A stretch of 64,000 nt of DNA from Bradyrhizobium barranii subsp. apii (GTDB lineage Bacteria; Pseudomonadota; Alphaproteobacteria; Rhizobiales; Xanthobacteraceae), in the NCBI RefSeq assembly GCF_011516635.5, contig NZ_CP096255.1, positions 5,764,501-5,828,500 on the forward strand, in the 5' to 3' direction. The notes beneath the pieces are model-generated. The model saw nothing but the letters and a program-made list of their open reading frames with translations. It had not been told where the DNA came from and searched no databases. The translations under genes and the position numbers were made by a program. This document shows positions 44,019 to 53,985 of the stretch, piece after piece. The stretch's first letter is position 1. Each line of letters begins with the position of its first letter.

Positions 44019-44471
44019 CTAATTCCGGCGCTGCCAACGGCCCCGTTCGTCGGCCTGCCAATAGGTGACATCAAATCCCCGCGCCTTGCAATCCGTCCAG
44101 GCGCTCCGGGCAAACGCCAGCGCGTCCGGATCGTCGCCGTTGAACAGCAACACCATGCGCTCATAGCCCTGCGCGTCCTGCGGCAGCGCGGCGTTGTCGA
44201 CCAGGAAGCGGACATTGGCGCCGTTGGGATTGTCCTCCTCGATCGCCAGCACGATCGGCTGATCAGCGGCATCGTTCACGCGCCATGTCGCGTGCGGCAG
44301 GAAGGAATCGTCGCGATAGGTCCATAGATGCGCGTCGAGCGCGTCGGCGCGCTCTGGCGAGGTCGACTGCACCACGACGCGCCAGCCGCGCTCGAGCGAT
44401 TTCTCGAGAAGCGGCGGCAACACGTTCTCCACCGTCATGTTTTGCAGATGGTAGAAAAGGACTTCGGTCAT
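44019..44471 (-). CDS. holC: DNA polymerase III subunit chi
   Basis: The 150-residue protein opens MTEVLFYHLQNMTVENVLPPLLEKSL, with the LWTYRDDSFLPH motif and VLLFNGDD of HolC. Chi joins the clamp loader to SSB. It lies 6 bp downstream of pepA, the common pepA-holC order. Length is standard. Confidence 0.92.
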   Translation of the reverse strand: MTEVLFYHLQNMTVENVLPPLLEKSLERGWRVVVQSTSPERADALDAHLWTYRDDSFLPHATWRVNDAADQPIVLAIEEDNPNGANVRFLVDNAALPQDAQGYERMVLLFNGDDPDALAFARSAWTDCKARGFDVTYWQADERGRWQRRN

Positions 44472-44477
44472 CTCAGA

Positions 44478-45977
44478 TCATTTGCGCTCGTAGTGGTCGG
44501 CGACCAGACGGTCGAGCAAACGGACACCGTAGCCGCTTCCCCAGCTCTGGTTGATATCGGTCTTCGGCGCGCCCATCGCGGTGCCGGCGATGTCGAGATG
44601 CGCCCAGGGCGTGCCGTCGACGAAGCGTTGGAGGAACTGCGCCGCGGTGATCGAGCCGCCATGGCGGCCGCCGGTGTTCTTCATGTCGGCGAACTGGGAA
44701 TCGATCAGCTTGTCGTATTCGGGGCCAAGCGGCATGCGCCAGACCTTCTCCCCGCTCTCGATGCCGGCCGCGAGCAGACGGTCGGCGAGCTCGTCATTGT
44801 TGGAGAACATGCCGGCATGCTCGGTGCCGAGCGCGACCATGATCGCGCCGGTCAGCGTCGCCAGATCCACCATGAATTTCGGCTTGGCCTTTTTCGCGAC
44901 GTACCAGAGCACGTCGGCCAGCACGAGGCGGCCTTCGGCGTCGGTGTTGATGATCTCGATGGTCTGGCCCGACATCGAGGTGACGATGTCGCCCGGCCGC
45001 TGCGCATTGCCGTCGGGCATGTTCTCAACGAGGCCAATGGCGCCGACCACGTTGGCCTTGGCCTTGCGCGCGGCGAGCGCGTGCATCAGGCCGACGACGC
45101 AGGCGGCACCGCCCATGTCGCCCTTCATGTCCTCCATGCTGCCGGCCGGCTTGATCGAAATGCCGCCGGTGTCGAAGCAGACGCCCTTGCCGACGAAGGC
45201 GACCGGAGCCTCGCCCTTCTTGCCGCCGTCCCAGCGCATGATCACGGTGCGGCTCGGCCGCGACGAGCCCTGGCCGACGCCGAGCAGCGCGCCCATGCCG
45301 AGCTTGTCCATCGCCTTGACGTCGAGCACCTCGACCTTGACGCCGAGCTTGCGGAGCAGCCCCGCGCGGCGCGCGAACTCCTCGGGGAAAAGCACGTTCG
45401 GCGGCTCGTTGACGAGGTCGCGCGCGATGATCACGCCGTCGACGACATGGCCGGCCGAGGCAAACGCCTTCTTCGCCGCGGTGGCATCGCCGACCGCAAG
45501 CGAGACGTCGGCGCGCAAGCCGCCCTCCTCGCCGTCTTTCTTTTTCGTCTTGTAGCGATCGAACTTGTAGGCGCGCAGCCGCAGGCCCGAGGCGATCGCA
45601 ACCGCCTGCTCGCTGGTCATGGCGCCATCAGGAAGTTCCGCGATGATGGTCATGGCAGCGGCAGCGGCCGAAAGCTTGCTCGCCGCCACGCCGCCGAATT
45701 TGAGGAAGTCGTTCGCCTTCAGGCTCGCCGCCTTGCCGGCGCCGATCACGACCAGGCGGGTGGCCTTCACCCCCTCCGGCGCCAGGATGTCCAGCGCGGC
45801 GCCGCTTTTGCCCTTGAAGCCGGCGGCGGAGGCCGCCCGTTTGACCAGCTCAGTGGCGCCGCCGAGCGCCTTGGCCGTCGCCGGACCGAGCTTCAGAGTG
45901 TCGTCGCAGAACACGACCAGGATGCCACGGGCGGCAGCGGACAACGGAACAAAGCCGACCTTGATGGCATCGGACAT
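44478..45977 (-). CDS. pepA: Leucyl aminopeptidase PepA
   Basis: The 499-residue M17 aminopeptidase has the two-metal site in GKGVCFDTGGISIKPAG and NTDAEGRLVLADVL, with the catalytic Lys and Arg in these motifs. The N-terminal domain is shorter and variable, as usual. It removes N-terminal residues from peptides, and relatives bind DNA at cer sites. ATG 45977 is used (GGAG upstream); the frame runs to 45992. holC follows in the same operon; lptF is divergent. Confidence 0.95.
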   Translation of the reverse strand: MSDAIKVGFVPLSAAARGILVVFCDDTLKLGPATAKALGGATELVKRAASAAGFKGKSGAALDILAPEGVKATRLVVIGAGKAASLKANDFLKFGGVAASKLSAAAAAMTIIAELPDGAMTSEQAVAIASGLRLRAYKFDRYKTKKKDGEEGGLRADVSLAVGDATAAKKAFASAGHVVDGVIIARDLVNEPPNVLFPEEFARRAGLLRKLGVKVEVLDVKAMDKLGMGALLGVGQGSSRPSRTVIMRWDGGKKGEAPVAFVGKGVCFDTGGISIKPAGSMEDMKGDMGGAACVVGLMHALAARKAKANVVGAIGLVENMPDGNAQRPGDIVTSMSGQTIEIINTDAEGRLVLADVLWYVAKKAKPKFMVDLATLTGAIMVALGTEHAGMFSNNDELADRLLAAGIESGEKVWRMPLGPEYDKLIDSQFADMKNTGGRHGGSITAAQFLQRFVDGTPWAHLDIAGTAMGAPKTDINQSWGSGYGVRLLDRLVADHYERK

Positions 45978-46318
45978 GGGTAACTCCTTCAAAACATCGG
46001 GCTTTTCGTCGCTGGGCGGACCCGGCCACTGGCCGGAGCTGAACGACGATTCACTGGACTTTCCCCACTATGGGCCACTGGCGCGGTGGCTGCCAAGCAC
46101 CCCCGTGGCCGCCGGGCCACAACGAGGGAAATATTAACCATATATTGACGGCGCCACGGGGCAGCCATTTTGTTGATGGATCAAAGGGATGGTAGTGAGA
46201 GAGTAAGCCGGTGGTAGAGGTGGTTGGCCGACCTTGGGGATCCCCTGATCGGGGATTGGTTGGGCAGCCGGACTTCCGGCCTGCATTGGGGCGCTGGTGG
46301 GGATTCGTGCGGTAGCGC
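45978..46318. other. Gene-free stretch between pepA and lptF
   Basis: About 340 bp holding the divergent upstream regions. An AT-rich patch near 46130-46155 (AATATTAACCATATATTGAC) is the best place for a promoter. No gene is seen; the minus-strand frame 46051-46425 is a shadow. Confidence 0.5.
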
Positions 46319-47488
46319 ATGGGGTCAATCGATAGGTATATCTTCCGCACGACGCTGGCGTCGTTTGCGCTGGTCCTGGTCAGCCTCACCGGCGTGATCT
46401 GGATTACGCAGGCGTTGCGCGGCATCGACCTGATGACGAGCCAGGGTCAGACCATCCTGACCTTCCTCGGCATCACCAGCCTCGTCGTGCCGGCACTGGT
46501 CCTGATCATCTCGCCGATCGCGCTGATGATCGCGATCTCGCACACGCTGAACAAGCTCGCGACCGATTCCGAGATCATCGTGATGAATGCCGCCGGCTTC
46601 TCGCCGTTCCGGCTGTTCTATCCGTTCTTCTACGCCACCTGTGTCGTGGCGCTGCTGGTCGCCTTCATCGCGGCCTATCTCGCCCCCGACGGCATGCGGC
46701 GGATCAAGCAGTGGGACGCCGAGATCACCGCCGACGTGCTCACCAACATCCTCCAGCCCGGCCGCTTCGCCCAGCTCGACAAGAACCTGACGATCCGGAT
46801 CCGCGAACGCCAGCCCGGTGGCATCCTCGCCGGGATCTTCATCGACGATCGCCGCGATCCCAACGAGCGCGTCTCGATCGTCGCCGAGCATGGCGAGGTC
46901 GTGAAGAACGACAACGGCTCGTTCCTGGTGCTCAAGGACGGCAATCTGCAGCGCTTCGAGGCCGGCAAGCGCGATCCCGCGCTGGTGGCGTTCGGCCGCT
47001 ACGGCTTCGACATGTCGAAATTCTCGGGCCAGGGTCACGACGTCACCCTCGGCATCCGCGAGCGCTATCTCTGGGAGCTGTTCTCCCCGTCCGAGGACGA
47101 TCCGGTCTACAAGCAGATTCCCGGCCAGTTCCGCTCGGCTCTGCACGACAGCCTGCTGGCGCCGATCTATCCCTTCGCCTTTGCCGTGCTGACCTTCGCC
47201 TTCCTCGGCGCGCCGCGCACCACGCGCCAAAGCCGCAACTTCTCGATCGGCGGCTCGGTGATCGCCGTGTTCGGCCTGCGCATGGCAGGATTCGCCTGCT
47301 CGGTGATGGCGGTGAAATCGCCTGGCCCGGTGCTGTTCCAGTACGCGATGGTCCTTGGCGCCATCGGCGTCGGGCTGTGGTTGATCATCGGCGGCATCGT
47401 GGTCGAGCCGCCGCCCCGCCTCATGGAGGCCATCAACAGGTCGAACGCGCGCATCGCGCGGCTGTTCAGACGGCCGGCCGCCGCATGA
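46319..47488 (+). CDS. lptF: LPS export ABC permease LptF
   Basis: The 389-residue inner-membrane protein has the LptF/YjgP layout: two TM segments, a large periplasmic beta-jellyroll (about 110-270, EITADVLTNILQPGRF ... ERVSIVAEHGEVV) and four more helices. With LptG and the LptB ATPase it extracts LPS from the inner membrane. The start ATG gives MGSIDRYIFRTTLASFALVL. Its stop overlaps the lptG start by ATGA. Confidence 0.95.
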   Translation: MGSIDRYIFRTTLASFALVLVSLTGVIWITQALRGIDLMTSQGQTILTFLGITSLVVPALVLIISPIALMIAISHTLNKLATDSEIIVMNAAGFSPFRLFYPFFYATCVVALLVAFIAAYLAPDGMRRIKQWDAEITADVLTNILQPGRFAQLDKNLTIRIRERQPGGILAGIFIDDRRDPNERVSIVAEHGEVVKNDNGSFLVLKDGNLQRFEAGKRDPALVAFGRYGFDMSKFSGQGHDVTLGIRERYLWELFSPSEDDPVYKQIPGQFRSALHDSLLAPIYPFAFAVLTFAFLGAPRTTRQSRNFSIGGSVIAVFGLRMAGFACSVMAVKSPGPVLFQYAMVLGAIGVGLWLIIGGIVVEPPPRLMEAINRSNARIARLFRRPAAA

Positions 47489-48582
47489 GCATGCTCACCA
47501 ACACACTCGGGCGCTATTTCGCCGGACGCTTCGTCGTCGCGGCGCTCGGCGTGTTCGCGGGCATCTTCCTGCTGCTGGTGCTGGTCGACTACATCGAGAT
47601 GGTGCGCAAGACCTCAGGGCTCGCATCCGCCTCCGCGATCATGGTGGCCGAGACCTCGCTGTTCCGGGTCCCGCAATTGCTCGAGAAGCTGACGCCGTTC
47701 TGCATGCTGATCGGCGCCATGACCTGCTATCTCGCCCTCTCCCGCCGGCTCGAGCTCGTGGTCGCGCGCGCCGCCGGAATCTCCGCGTGGCAATTCATCT
47801 CGCCGGCTCTCGGCAGCGCGCTCCTGATCGGGGTGATCGCCACCGTCGCCTACAATCCGATGTCGGCGAACCTGCGCGAGCTGTCCAAGCGCATGGAAGC
47901 CGAGCTGTTCGGCTCGGCCCCCGGCGGCGGCGTCCAGGACGCCTCCGGCTTCTGGCTCAACGAGGTCACCAATGACGGCCAGATCATCATCAACGCGGCG
48001 CGCAGCGAACAGCAGGGCGTCCGGTTGACTGGCCTGACCCTGTTCCGATTCGATACGGACTGGCATTTCAAGGAGCGGATCGAGGCGCGCGAGGCGGCGC
48101 TGGAGTCCGGTCACTGGCTGTTCAAATCGGTGCGCCGCTTCTCGCTGGATTCGCCGCCGATCGACCAGGCGACGTTGGAGATTCCGACGACGCTGACCGA
48201 AGCCCAGATCCGCAACAGCTTTTCCACACCCGAGACTGTGTCCTTTTGGCAACTACCGAGCTACATCCGCTCCTCGGAGAGCTCGGGCTTCGCGACAGCC
48301 GGCTATCGACTCCAGTATCACAAGCTCCTGGCACAGCCGTTTTTGCTGGCCGCCATGGTGATGCTGGCGGCTTCCGTGTCGTTGCGTTTCTTCCGGATGG
48401 GCGGCGTGCAGAAGATGGTTTTGAGTGGCGTGGGCGCAGGCTTTCTGCTCTACGTTTTGTCGAAAGTGACTGAAGACTTGAGCAAGGCTGAGTTGATGCA
48501 TCCGATCGCTGCGGCGTGGTTGCCCGCGGTGGTGGGCGGCCTCACCGGCTTTTTGGCCTTGTTGTATCAGGAGGACGGTTAG
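47485..48582 (+). CDS. lptG: LPS export ABC permease LptG
   Basis: The 365-residue partner of LptF has the same layout: MSMLTNTLGRYFAGRFVVAA, two TM helices, a periplasmic domain (ELSKRMEAELFGSAPGGGV ... QDASGFWLNEV) and C-terminal helices (LRFFRMGGVQKMVLSGVG). ATGA overlap with lptF and a 1-nt overlap with the lptD GTG mean tightly coupled translation of the set. Confidence 0.95.
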   Translation: MSMLTNTLGRYFAGRFVVAALGVFAGIFLLLVLVDYIEMVRKTSGLASASAIMVAETSLFRVPQLLEKLTPFCMLIGAMTCYLALSRRLELVVARAAGISAWQFISPALGSALLIGVIATVAYNPMSANLRELSKRMEAELFGSAPGGGVQDASGFWLNEVTNDGQIIINAARSEQQGVRLTGLTLFRFDTDWHFKERIEAREAALESGHWLFKSVRRFSLDSPPIDQATLEIPTTLTEAQIRNSFSTPETVSFWQLPSYIRSSESSGFATAGYRLQYHKLLAQPFLLAAMVMLAASVSLRFFRMGGVQKMVLSGVGAGFLLYVLSKVTEDLSKAELMHPIAAAWLPAVVGGLTGFLALLYQEDG

Positions 48583-51068
48583 TGACTGCCGTCCATCGAG
48601 GGCTCGTGTCTCGTTTGACGCAGCGTACTGTGGTGCGCGCGAACGGATACGGCTTGTCCATTCGCAGGCTCCTGCTGGCTGTCGCCGCCGTGGCGTCGCT
48701 CGGCGGGCTGATGGACGTTGCGGCCGTGACGCCAGCCTCCGCTCAGAGCTTCACCTACAATCCGCTGCCGCCGCGTGCGAAGCCGCCGAAGGTCGCCAAC
48801 GACAACCAGATGCTGGTTCAGGCGACCGAGGTCGACTACGACTACAACAATTCGCGCGTCTCCGCGGTCGGTAACGTCCAGCTGTTCTACAACGGCACCA
48901 GCGTCGAGGCCGACAAGGTCATCTACGACCAGAAGACCAAGCGGCTGCATGCCGAAGGCAACGTCCGCATGACGGATGCCGACGGCAAGATCACCTATGC
49001 CGAGATCCTGGATCTCTCCGACGACTACCGCGACGGTTTCGTCGATTCGCTGCGCGTGGACACCGCCGACCAGACCCGCATGGCGGCGAGCCGCGCCGAC
49101 CGCTCCAGCGGCAACTACACGGTGTTCGAGAACGGCGTCTACACGGCCTGCGCGCCGTGTAAGGACGATCCGAAGAAGCCGCCGCTGTGGCAGGTCAAGG
49201 GTGCGCGCATCATCCACGACCAGCAGGAGAAGATGCTGTATTTCGAGACGGCACAGCTCGAATTCTTCGGCGTGCCGATCGCCTACATGCCCTATTTCTC
49301 GACGCCCGACCCGACCGTGAAGCGCAAGACCGGCTTCCTGATGCCGGGCTTCACGTCGAACACGCCGTTCGGCTACGGTGTCGAAGTTCCGTTCTACTGG
49401 GCGATCGCGCCCGATATGGACATGACCTTCAGCCCGCGCATCACCTCCAAGCAGGGCGTGCTGTTCCAGGCCGAGTACCGCCAGCGCCTGATGGACGGCG
49501 CCTACCAGATCCGAGTCTACGGCATCGACCAACTCGACCCCGGCGCACTCGCCGGCCAGCCCGGCGACCGCCAGTTCCGCGGCGCCGTCGACACCAAGGG
49601 TCAGTTCGCGCTGAACGACAAGTGGGTCTGGGGCTGGGACGGCGTCGTCATGTCCGACTACTACTTCTTCTCGGACTACCGCTTGTCGCAATACCGCGAT
49701 CCGCTGGGCTCGTTCCTGTATCTGCCGACCGACGCATTGTCGCAGCTCTATCTGACCGGCGTCGGCAATCGCAGCTTCTTCGATGCGCGCACGATGTACT
49801 GGCTGAGCTACTCGGGCAACCAGAGCCAGGTGCCGATCGTCTATCCCGTGATCGACTATTCGAACGTGCTCAACTATCCGGTGTTCGGCGGCGAGTTCAG
49901 CTACAAGACCAACTTCACCAACCTGTCGCGTGACACGGCGGTGTTCGATCCGATCACCACGCTCGCCAATACCGCCAGCCTGTGCACGACGACGTCGGCC
50001 GATCCGCTCGCGCGCACGCCGTCGCAGTGCTTGCTGCGCGGCGTCCCCGGCACCTACACCCGCCTCACGGCGGAAGCGCAGTGGCGCAAGTCCTACACCG
50101 ACCCGTTCGGCGAGATCTGGACACCGTTCGCCAGCCTCCGCGCCGACGCGATCAACGCCTCGATCTCCAACCAGCCGGGCGTGTCGAACTACCTGCCGGT
50201 CGGCGACACCCAGGCGTTCCGCCTGATGCCGACCGTCGGCCTCGAATACCGCTATCCCTTCATCAACGTTCAGCCCTGGGGCTCGACCACCATCGAGCCG
50301 ATCGCGCAGGTCATCATCCGGCCGAACGAGCCCTATGCCGGCAAGTTCCCGAACGAGGACGCCCAGAGCATGGTGTTCGACACCTCGAACCTGTTCAGCG
50401 TCGACAAGTTCTCCGGTTACGACCGCGTCGAGGGCGGCGGCCGCGCCAATGTCGGCGTGCAGTCCACCACGCAGTTCGACAAGGGCGGCGCCGTCAAGGT
50501 GCTGTTCGGCCAGTCCTACCAGCTGTTCGGCCTGAACTCCTACACGGTCCAGGACACCATCAACACCGGCCTTGATTCCGGCCTCGACAAGCCGCGCTCG
50601 GATTACGTGGCGAGCGCCAGCTACTCGCCCAACAGCACCTACACGTTCAGCGTCCGCTCCCGCATGGACGAGCAGACCTGGAACGTGCAGCGCTTCGAGG
50701 CGGAAGGCCGCGCCAACTTCAATCGCTGGTCGGTCAGCATGATGTACGGCAATTACGCCGAGCAGCCGGAGCTCGGCTATCTGACGCGGCGCGAGGGCAT
50801 CCTGACCTCAGGCTCGATCAAGGTCGCGGCCAATTGGGTGGTGACCGGCTCGGCGCGCTGGGACCTCGAGGCCAACAAGATCAACCAGTATGTGCTCGGA
50901 GCGGGCTATGTCGACGATTGCTTCGTGCTCGGCGTGAACTATGTAACTTCGTATAGTTACTCTGCGGGCACGGCGCCGCCCGTGCTGAACCACGCGTTCA
51001 TGTTCCAGATCGGCCTGCGCACGCTGGCGACCTCGACGGGGTCCAGCTCGTCCGCCGGCTACCAATGA
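48582..51068 (+). CDS. lptD: LPS-assembly protein LptD
   Basis: The 828-residue outer-membrane protein has a signal peptide (LLLAVAAVASLGGLM, cleaved after ASA), an OstA/LptA-like jellyroll (LMVQATEVDYDYNNSRVSAV ... AEGNVRMTDADGKITYAE) and the barrel domain, which inserts LPS into the outer leaflet. I chose GTG 48582, which overlaps the lptG stop and has AGGAGGA upstream; frames further upstream lie inside lptG. LptE is not in this window. Confidence 0.93.
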   Translation: MTAVHRGLVSRLTQRTVVRANGYGLSIRRLLLAVAAVASLGGLMDVAAVTPASAQSFTYNPLPPRAKPPKVANDNQMLVQATEVDYDYNNSRVSAVGNVQLFYNGTSVEADKVIYDQKTKRLHAEGNVRMTDADGKITYAEILDLSDDYRDGFVDSLRVDTADQTRMAASRADRSSGNYTVFENGVYTACAPCKDDPKKPPLWQVKGARIIHDQQEKMLYFETAQLEFFGVPIAYMPYFSTPDPTVKRKTGFLMPGFTSNTPFGYGVEVPFYWAIAPDMDMTFSPRITSKQGVLFQAEYRQRLMDGAYQIRVYGIDQLDPGALAGQPGDRQFRGAVDTKGQFALNDKWVWGWDGVVMSDYYFFSDYRLSQYRDPLGSFLYLPTDALSQLYLTGVGNRSFFDARTMYWLSYSGNQSQVPIVYPVIDYSNVLNYPVFGGEFSYKTNFTNLSRDTAVFDPITTLANTASLCTTTSADPLARTPSQCLLRGVPGTYTRLTAEAQWRKSYTDPFGEIWTPFASLRADAINASISNQPGVSNYLPVGDTQAFRLMPTVGLEYRYPFINVQPWGSTTIEPIAQVIIRPNEPYAGKFPNEDAQSMVFDTSNLFSVDKFSGYDRVEGGGRANVGVQSTTQFDKGGAVKVLFGQSYQLFGLNSYTVQDTINTGLDSGLDKPRSDYVASASYSPNSTYTFSVRSRMDEQTWNVQRFEAEGRANFNRWSVSMMYGNYAEQPELGYLTRREGILTSGSIKVAANWVVTGSARWDLEANKINQYVLGAGYVDDCFVLGVNYVTSYSYSAGTAPPVLNHAFMFQIGLRTLATSTGSSSSAGYQ

Positions 51069-51121
51069 ACCGTCTGAAATGACGGCCGGGCTCTCCCGAG
51101 AGCGAGCTCATCCCGGCTGAC

Positions 51122-52072
51122 ATGCGAGCGATAATCATGACGACCCAATTGCCTGTTTTTCGCCTCCTCCTCGCCATCGGTGCCGGGCTGATCCTCACCG
51201 GCCTGCCCGCGCCGTCGCGCGCGCAGAACATCGTCGTGATGGTCAACGGCGACCCGATCACCGATTTCGACATCGAGCAGCGCTCCAAGCTCGACCAGCT
51301 GACGACGCAGAAGACCCCGAGCCGGCAGGAGGTCATCAACGAGCTGATCGACGACAAGGTGAAGCTCAAGGAAGGCAAGAAATACGGCGTCGCCCCCGGC
51401 ATCTCCGACATCAACCAGTCCTACGAGGGCATGGCGCAGCGCATGCGCATCACGCCGGATCAGCTCACCAAGTCGCTCGAGGTCAAGGGCGTCCGCCCCG
51501 AGACGCTGAAGGGCCGCATGAAGGCCGAGATGGTCTGGACCAGCCTCGTACGCGGCCGCTTCAAGGAGAAGCTGATGGTCGGCGAGCGCGACGTCGCGCA
51601 GGCCGTGCAGGCCCAGACCGGCGACAAGCTCCAGATCGAGGGCACCGAGTACAAGATGCAGCCGATCGTGCTGATCGTGCCGCGCGGCTCGTCCCCGGCG
51701 TTCCTGGAGACGCGGCAGAAGGAAGCCGAGACCTATCGCTCGCGTGTCGGAAGCTGCGAGGAAGCCAATTCGCTGTTCCGCTCAACGCCGAACGCCACCA
51801 TCCGCGACACCGTCACCAAGACCACCGCGGAACTGCCCGAGGCGCTTCGCAAGGTGCTCGACGACACCCAGATCGGCCACCTGACCGCGCCGGAGGTCAC
51901 CAAGGCGGGCATCGAGATGGTCGTGCTGTGCTCGCGCAAGCCGACCATGATCGACACGCCGAAAAAGCGCGAGGTCCGCGAGAAGATGTATTCGGAGAAA
52001 TACGAGAAGACCCAGAAGGCCTATCTCGATGATCTCCGGAAAGCGGCGATGATCGAATATCGCAACCGCTGA
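51122..52072 (+). CDS. surA: SurA-type periplasmic chaperone/peptidyl-prolyl isomerase
   Basis: The 316-residue protein has a signal peptide (LLLAIGAGLILTGLPAPSRA), then a SurA N-terminal domain (NIVVMVNGDPITDFDIEQRS, LIDDKVKLKEGKKYGV) and a divergent PPIase-like C-terminal part (YKMQPIVLIVPRGSSP). It escorts unfolded porins and LptD to the outer membrane, which fits its place after lptD. ATG 51122 is used; ATG 51137 is equally possible. The stop overlaps pdxA by TGATG. Confidence 0.88.
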   Translation: MRAIIMTTQLPVFRLLLAIGAGLILTGLPAPSRAQNIVVMVNGDPITDFDIEQRSKLDQLTTQKTPSRQEVINELIDDKVKLKEGKKYGVAPGISDINQSYEGMAQRMRITPDQLTKSLEVKGVRPETLKGRMKAEMVWTSLVRGRFKEKLMVGERDVAQAVQAQTGDKLQIEGTEYKMQPIVLIVPRGSSPAFLETRQKEAETYRSRVGSCEEANSLFRSTPNATIRDTVTKTTAELPEALRKVLDDTQIGHLTAPEVTKAGIEMVVLCSRKPTMIDTPKKREVREKMYSEKYEKTQKAYLDDLRKAAMIEYRNR

Positions 52073-53106
52073 TGGCCAACTTCGCCTTAGAACCTTCCAT
52101 CAAGCCTTCGAAGCCCCTCGCCCTGACCCTGGGAGAGCCCGCCGGCATCGGCCCCGACATCACGATCGCAGCCTGGCTCAGACGCCGCGAACTGAACCTG
52201 CCCGCCTTCTATCTGCTCGGCGACGAGGCCTTCGTCGCTCGCCGCGCCAAGGCCCTCGGCGCCGATATCCGGATTGCCTCGGTAAGCGCCGGCGAGGCCG
52301 CAGCCGCGTTCACCGAGGCCCTGCCCGTGGTCGCAACGGGCGCGAGTGCAACAGCCGAGCCCGGCAAGCCCGATGAAGCGAGCGCGCCGGCCGCGCTCGC
52401 TTCGATCCGGCAGGCGGTCGCCGACGTCCGTGAAGGCCGCGCCGGCGCCGTCGTCACCAACCCGATCGCCAAGAGCGTGCTCTACCGCTCAGGCTTCCGC
52501 CATCCCGGCCACACCGAATACCTCGCCGAGCTCGCCGCAGAGAACGGCCGCGTGCCGCAGCCGGTGATGATGCTGTGGTCGCCGCGGCTCGCCGTGGTGC
52601 CCGTGACCATTCACGTCTCCTTGCGCGATGCGCTGGCCCAGCTCACCAGCGAGCTCATTGTCTCGACCGTGCGCATCGTCGCGACCGAGCTGAAATCCCG
52701 CTTCGGCATCGAAAGGCCGCGCATCGCGATCTCCGGCCTCAACCCGCATGCCGGAGAGGACGGCTCGCTCGGCCACGAGGAGCAGACCGTGATTGCACCA
52801 GCGCTCAAGGCGTTGCGTAGCGACGGCATCGAGGCGAAGGGACCGCTCCCTGCCGACACCATGTTCCACGAGGCCGCACGCAGCACCTATGACTGCGCCG
52901 TCTGCATGTACCACGACCAGGCGCTGATCCCGATCAAGACGGTCGCCTTCGACGACGCGGTCAATGTCACGCTCGGCCTGCCCTTCATCCGCACCTCGCC
53001 CGATCACGGCACCGCGTTCGACATTGCCGGCACGGCCAAGGCCAATCCGGCAAGCCTGATCGCGGCGCTCAAGCTCGCAAGCCGCATGGCGGCTGCGCAA
53101 AGCTGA
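52072..53106 (+). CDS. pdxA: 4-hydroxythreonine-4-phosphate dehydrogenase PdxA
   Basis: The 344-residue enzyme oxidises 4-phosphohydroxy-L-threonine in pyridoxal 5'-phosphate synthesis. It has TLGEPAGIGPDI at the N-terminus, the metal-ligand histidines in SGFRHPGHTEYLAE and MYHDQALIPIK, and GLPFIRTSPDHGTAFDIAG near the C-terminus. Starts with TGATG overlap after surA and ends with TGATG before rsmA. Confidence 0.96.
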   Translation: MANFALEPSIKPSKPLALTLGEPAGIGPDITIAAWLRRRELNLPAFYLLGDEAFVARRAKALGADIRIASVSAGEAAAAFTEALPVVATGASATAEPGKPDEASAPAALASIRQAVADVREGRAGAVVTNPIAKSVLYRSGFRHPGHTEYLAELAAENGRVPQPVMMLWSPRLAVVPVTIHVSLRDALAQLTSELIVSTVRIVATELKSRFGIERPRIAISGLNPHAGEDGSLGHEEQTVIAPALKALRSDGIEAKGPLPADTMFHEAARSTYDCAVCMYHDQALIPIKTVAFDDAVNVTLGLPFIRTSPDHGTAFDIAGTAKANPASLIAALKLASRMAAAQS

Positions 53107-53963
53107 TGAGCGCGATCGACGACCTCCCGCCGCTTCGCGAGGTCATTCGCCAGCACGCACTGTCGGCACGCAAATCGCTGGGGCAGAACTTCCTGCTCGA
53201 CCTCAATCTCACCGCGCGCATCGCGCGTGCGGCCGCGCCGCTCGAGGACTCCACCATCGTCGAGATCGGTCCCGGCCCGGGCGGGTTGACGCGCGCGTTG
53301 CTCGCGCTCGGCGCCAAACGCGTCATCGCCATCGAGCATGACGAGCGCGCGATCCCTGCCTTGCAGGATATTTCCGCGCGCTACCCTGATAGGCTCGAGA
53401 TCGTGCATGGCGATGCCATGACCTTCGACCCGCGTCCGCTGCTCAATGGCGAAAGAGCAAAGATCGTCGCTAACCTGCCTTACAACATCGCGACCCAGCT
53501 CCTAATCGGCTGGCTCACCACCGACTCCTGGCCGCCCTGGTACGACATGATGGTCCTGATGTTCCAGCGCGAGGTCGGCGAGCGGATCGTGGCGCGCGAG
53601 GACGAGGAGGCCTATGGCCGCCTCGGCGTGCTCGCCAACTGGCGCTGCGAGACGAAGATCCTGTTCGACATTTCGCCCTCCGCCTTCGTGCCGCCGCCGA
53701 AGGTCACCTCCTCCGTCGTGCGGCTGGTGCCGCGCGCAGAGCCTCTGCCTTGCGATCGCAAGCTGCTCGAACAGGTCGCAGCCGCCGCTTTCGGGCAGCG
53801 CCGAAAAATGCTGCGGCAAAGCCTGAAATCGCTTCAAGCGGATCCCGCTCGCCTTGCCGCCGCCGCAGGTGTCGATGCGACGCGCCGTGCCGAGACCATT
53901 CCGATATCAGGCTTTGTTGCCATGGCACGTGAATTGGCGGATATACGAAAGCAAGCTGGATAA
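53106..53963 (+). CDS. rsmA: 16S rRNA dimethyladenosine transferase RsmA (KsgA)
   Basis: The 285-residue SAM enzyme dimethylates two adenosines in 16S rRNA helix 45. Motifs: SLGQNFLLDLNLTARIA (motif X), VEIGPGPGGLTRALLALGA (SAM motif I), the acidic AIEHDE end of strand 2, and NLPYNIATQLLI (motif IV, the NLPY active site). The C-terminal domain (AFGQRRKMLRQSLKSL) is normal. Starts with TGATG overlap after pdxA. Confidence 0.96.
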   Translation: MSAIDDLPPLREVIRQHALSARKSLGQNFLLDLNLTARIARAAAPLEDSTIVEIGPGPGGLTRALLALGAKRVIAIEHDERAIPALQDISARYPDRLEIVHGDAMTFDPRPLLNGERAKIVANLPYNIATQLLIGWLTTDSWPPWYDMMVLMFQREVGERIVAREDEEAYGRLGVLANWRCETKILFDISPSAFVPPPKVTSSVVRLVPRAEPLPCDRKLLEQVAAAAFGQRRKMLRQSLKSLQADPARLAAAAGVDATRRAETIPISGFVAMARELADIRKQAG

Positions 53964-53985
53964 CAGGAATTTCGGAGGAAGGAAT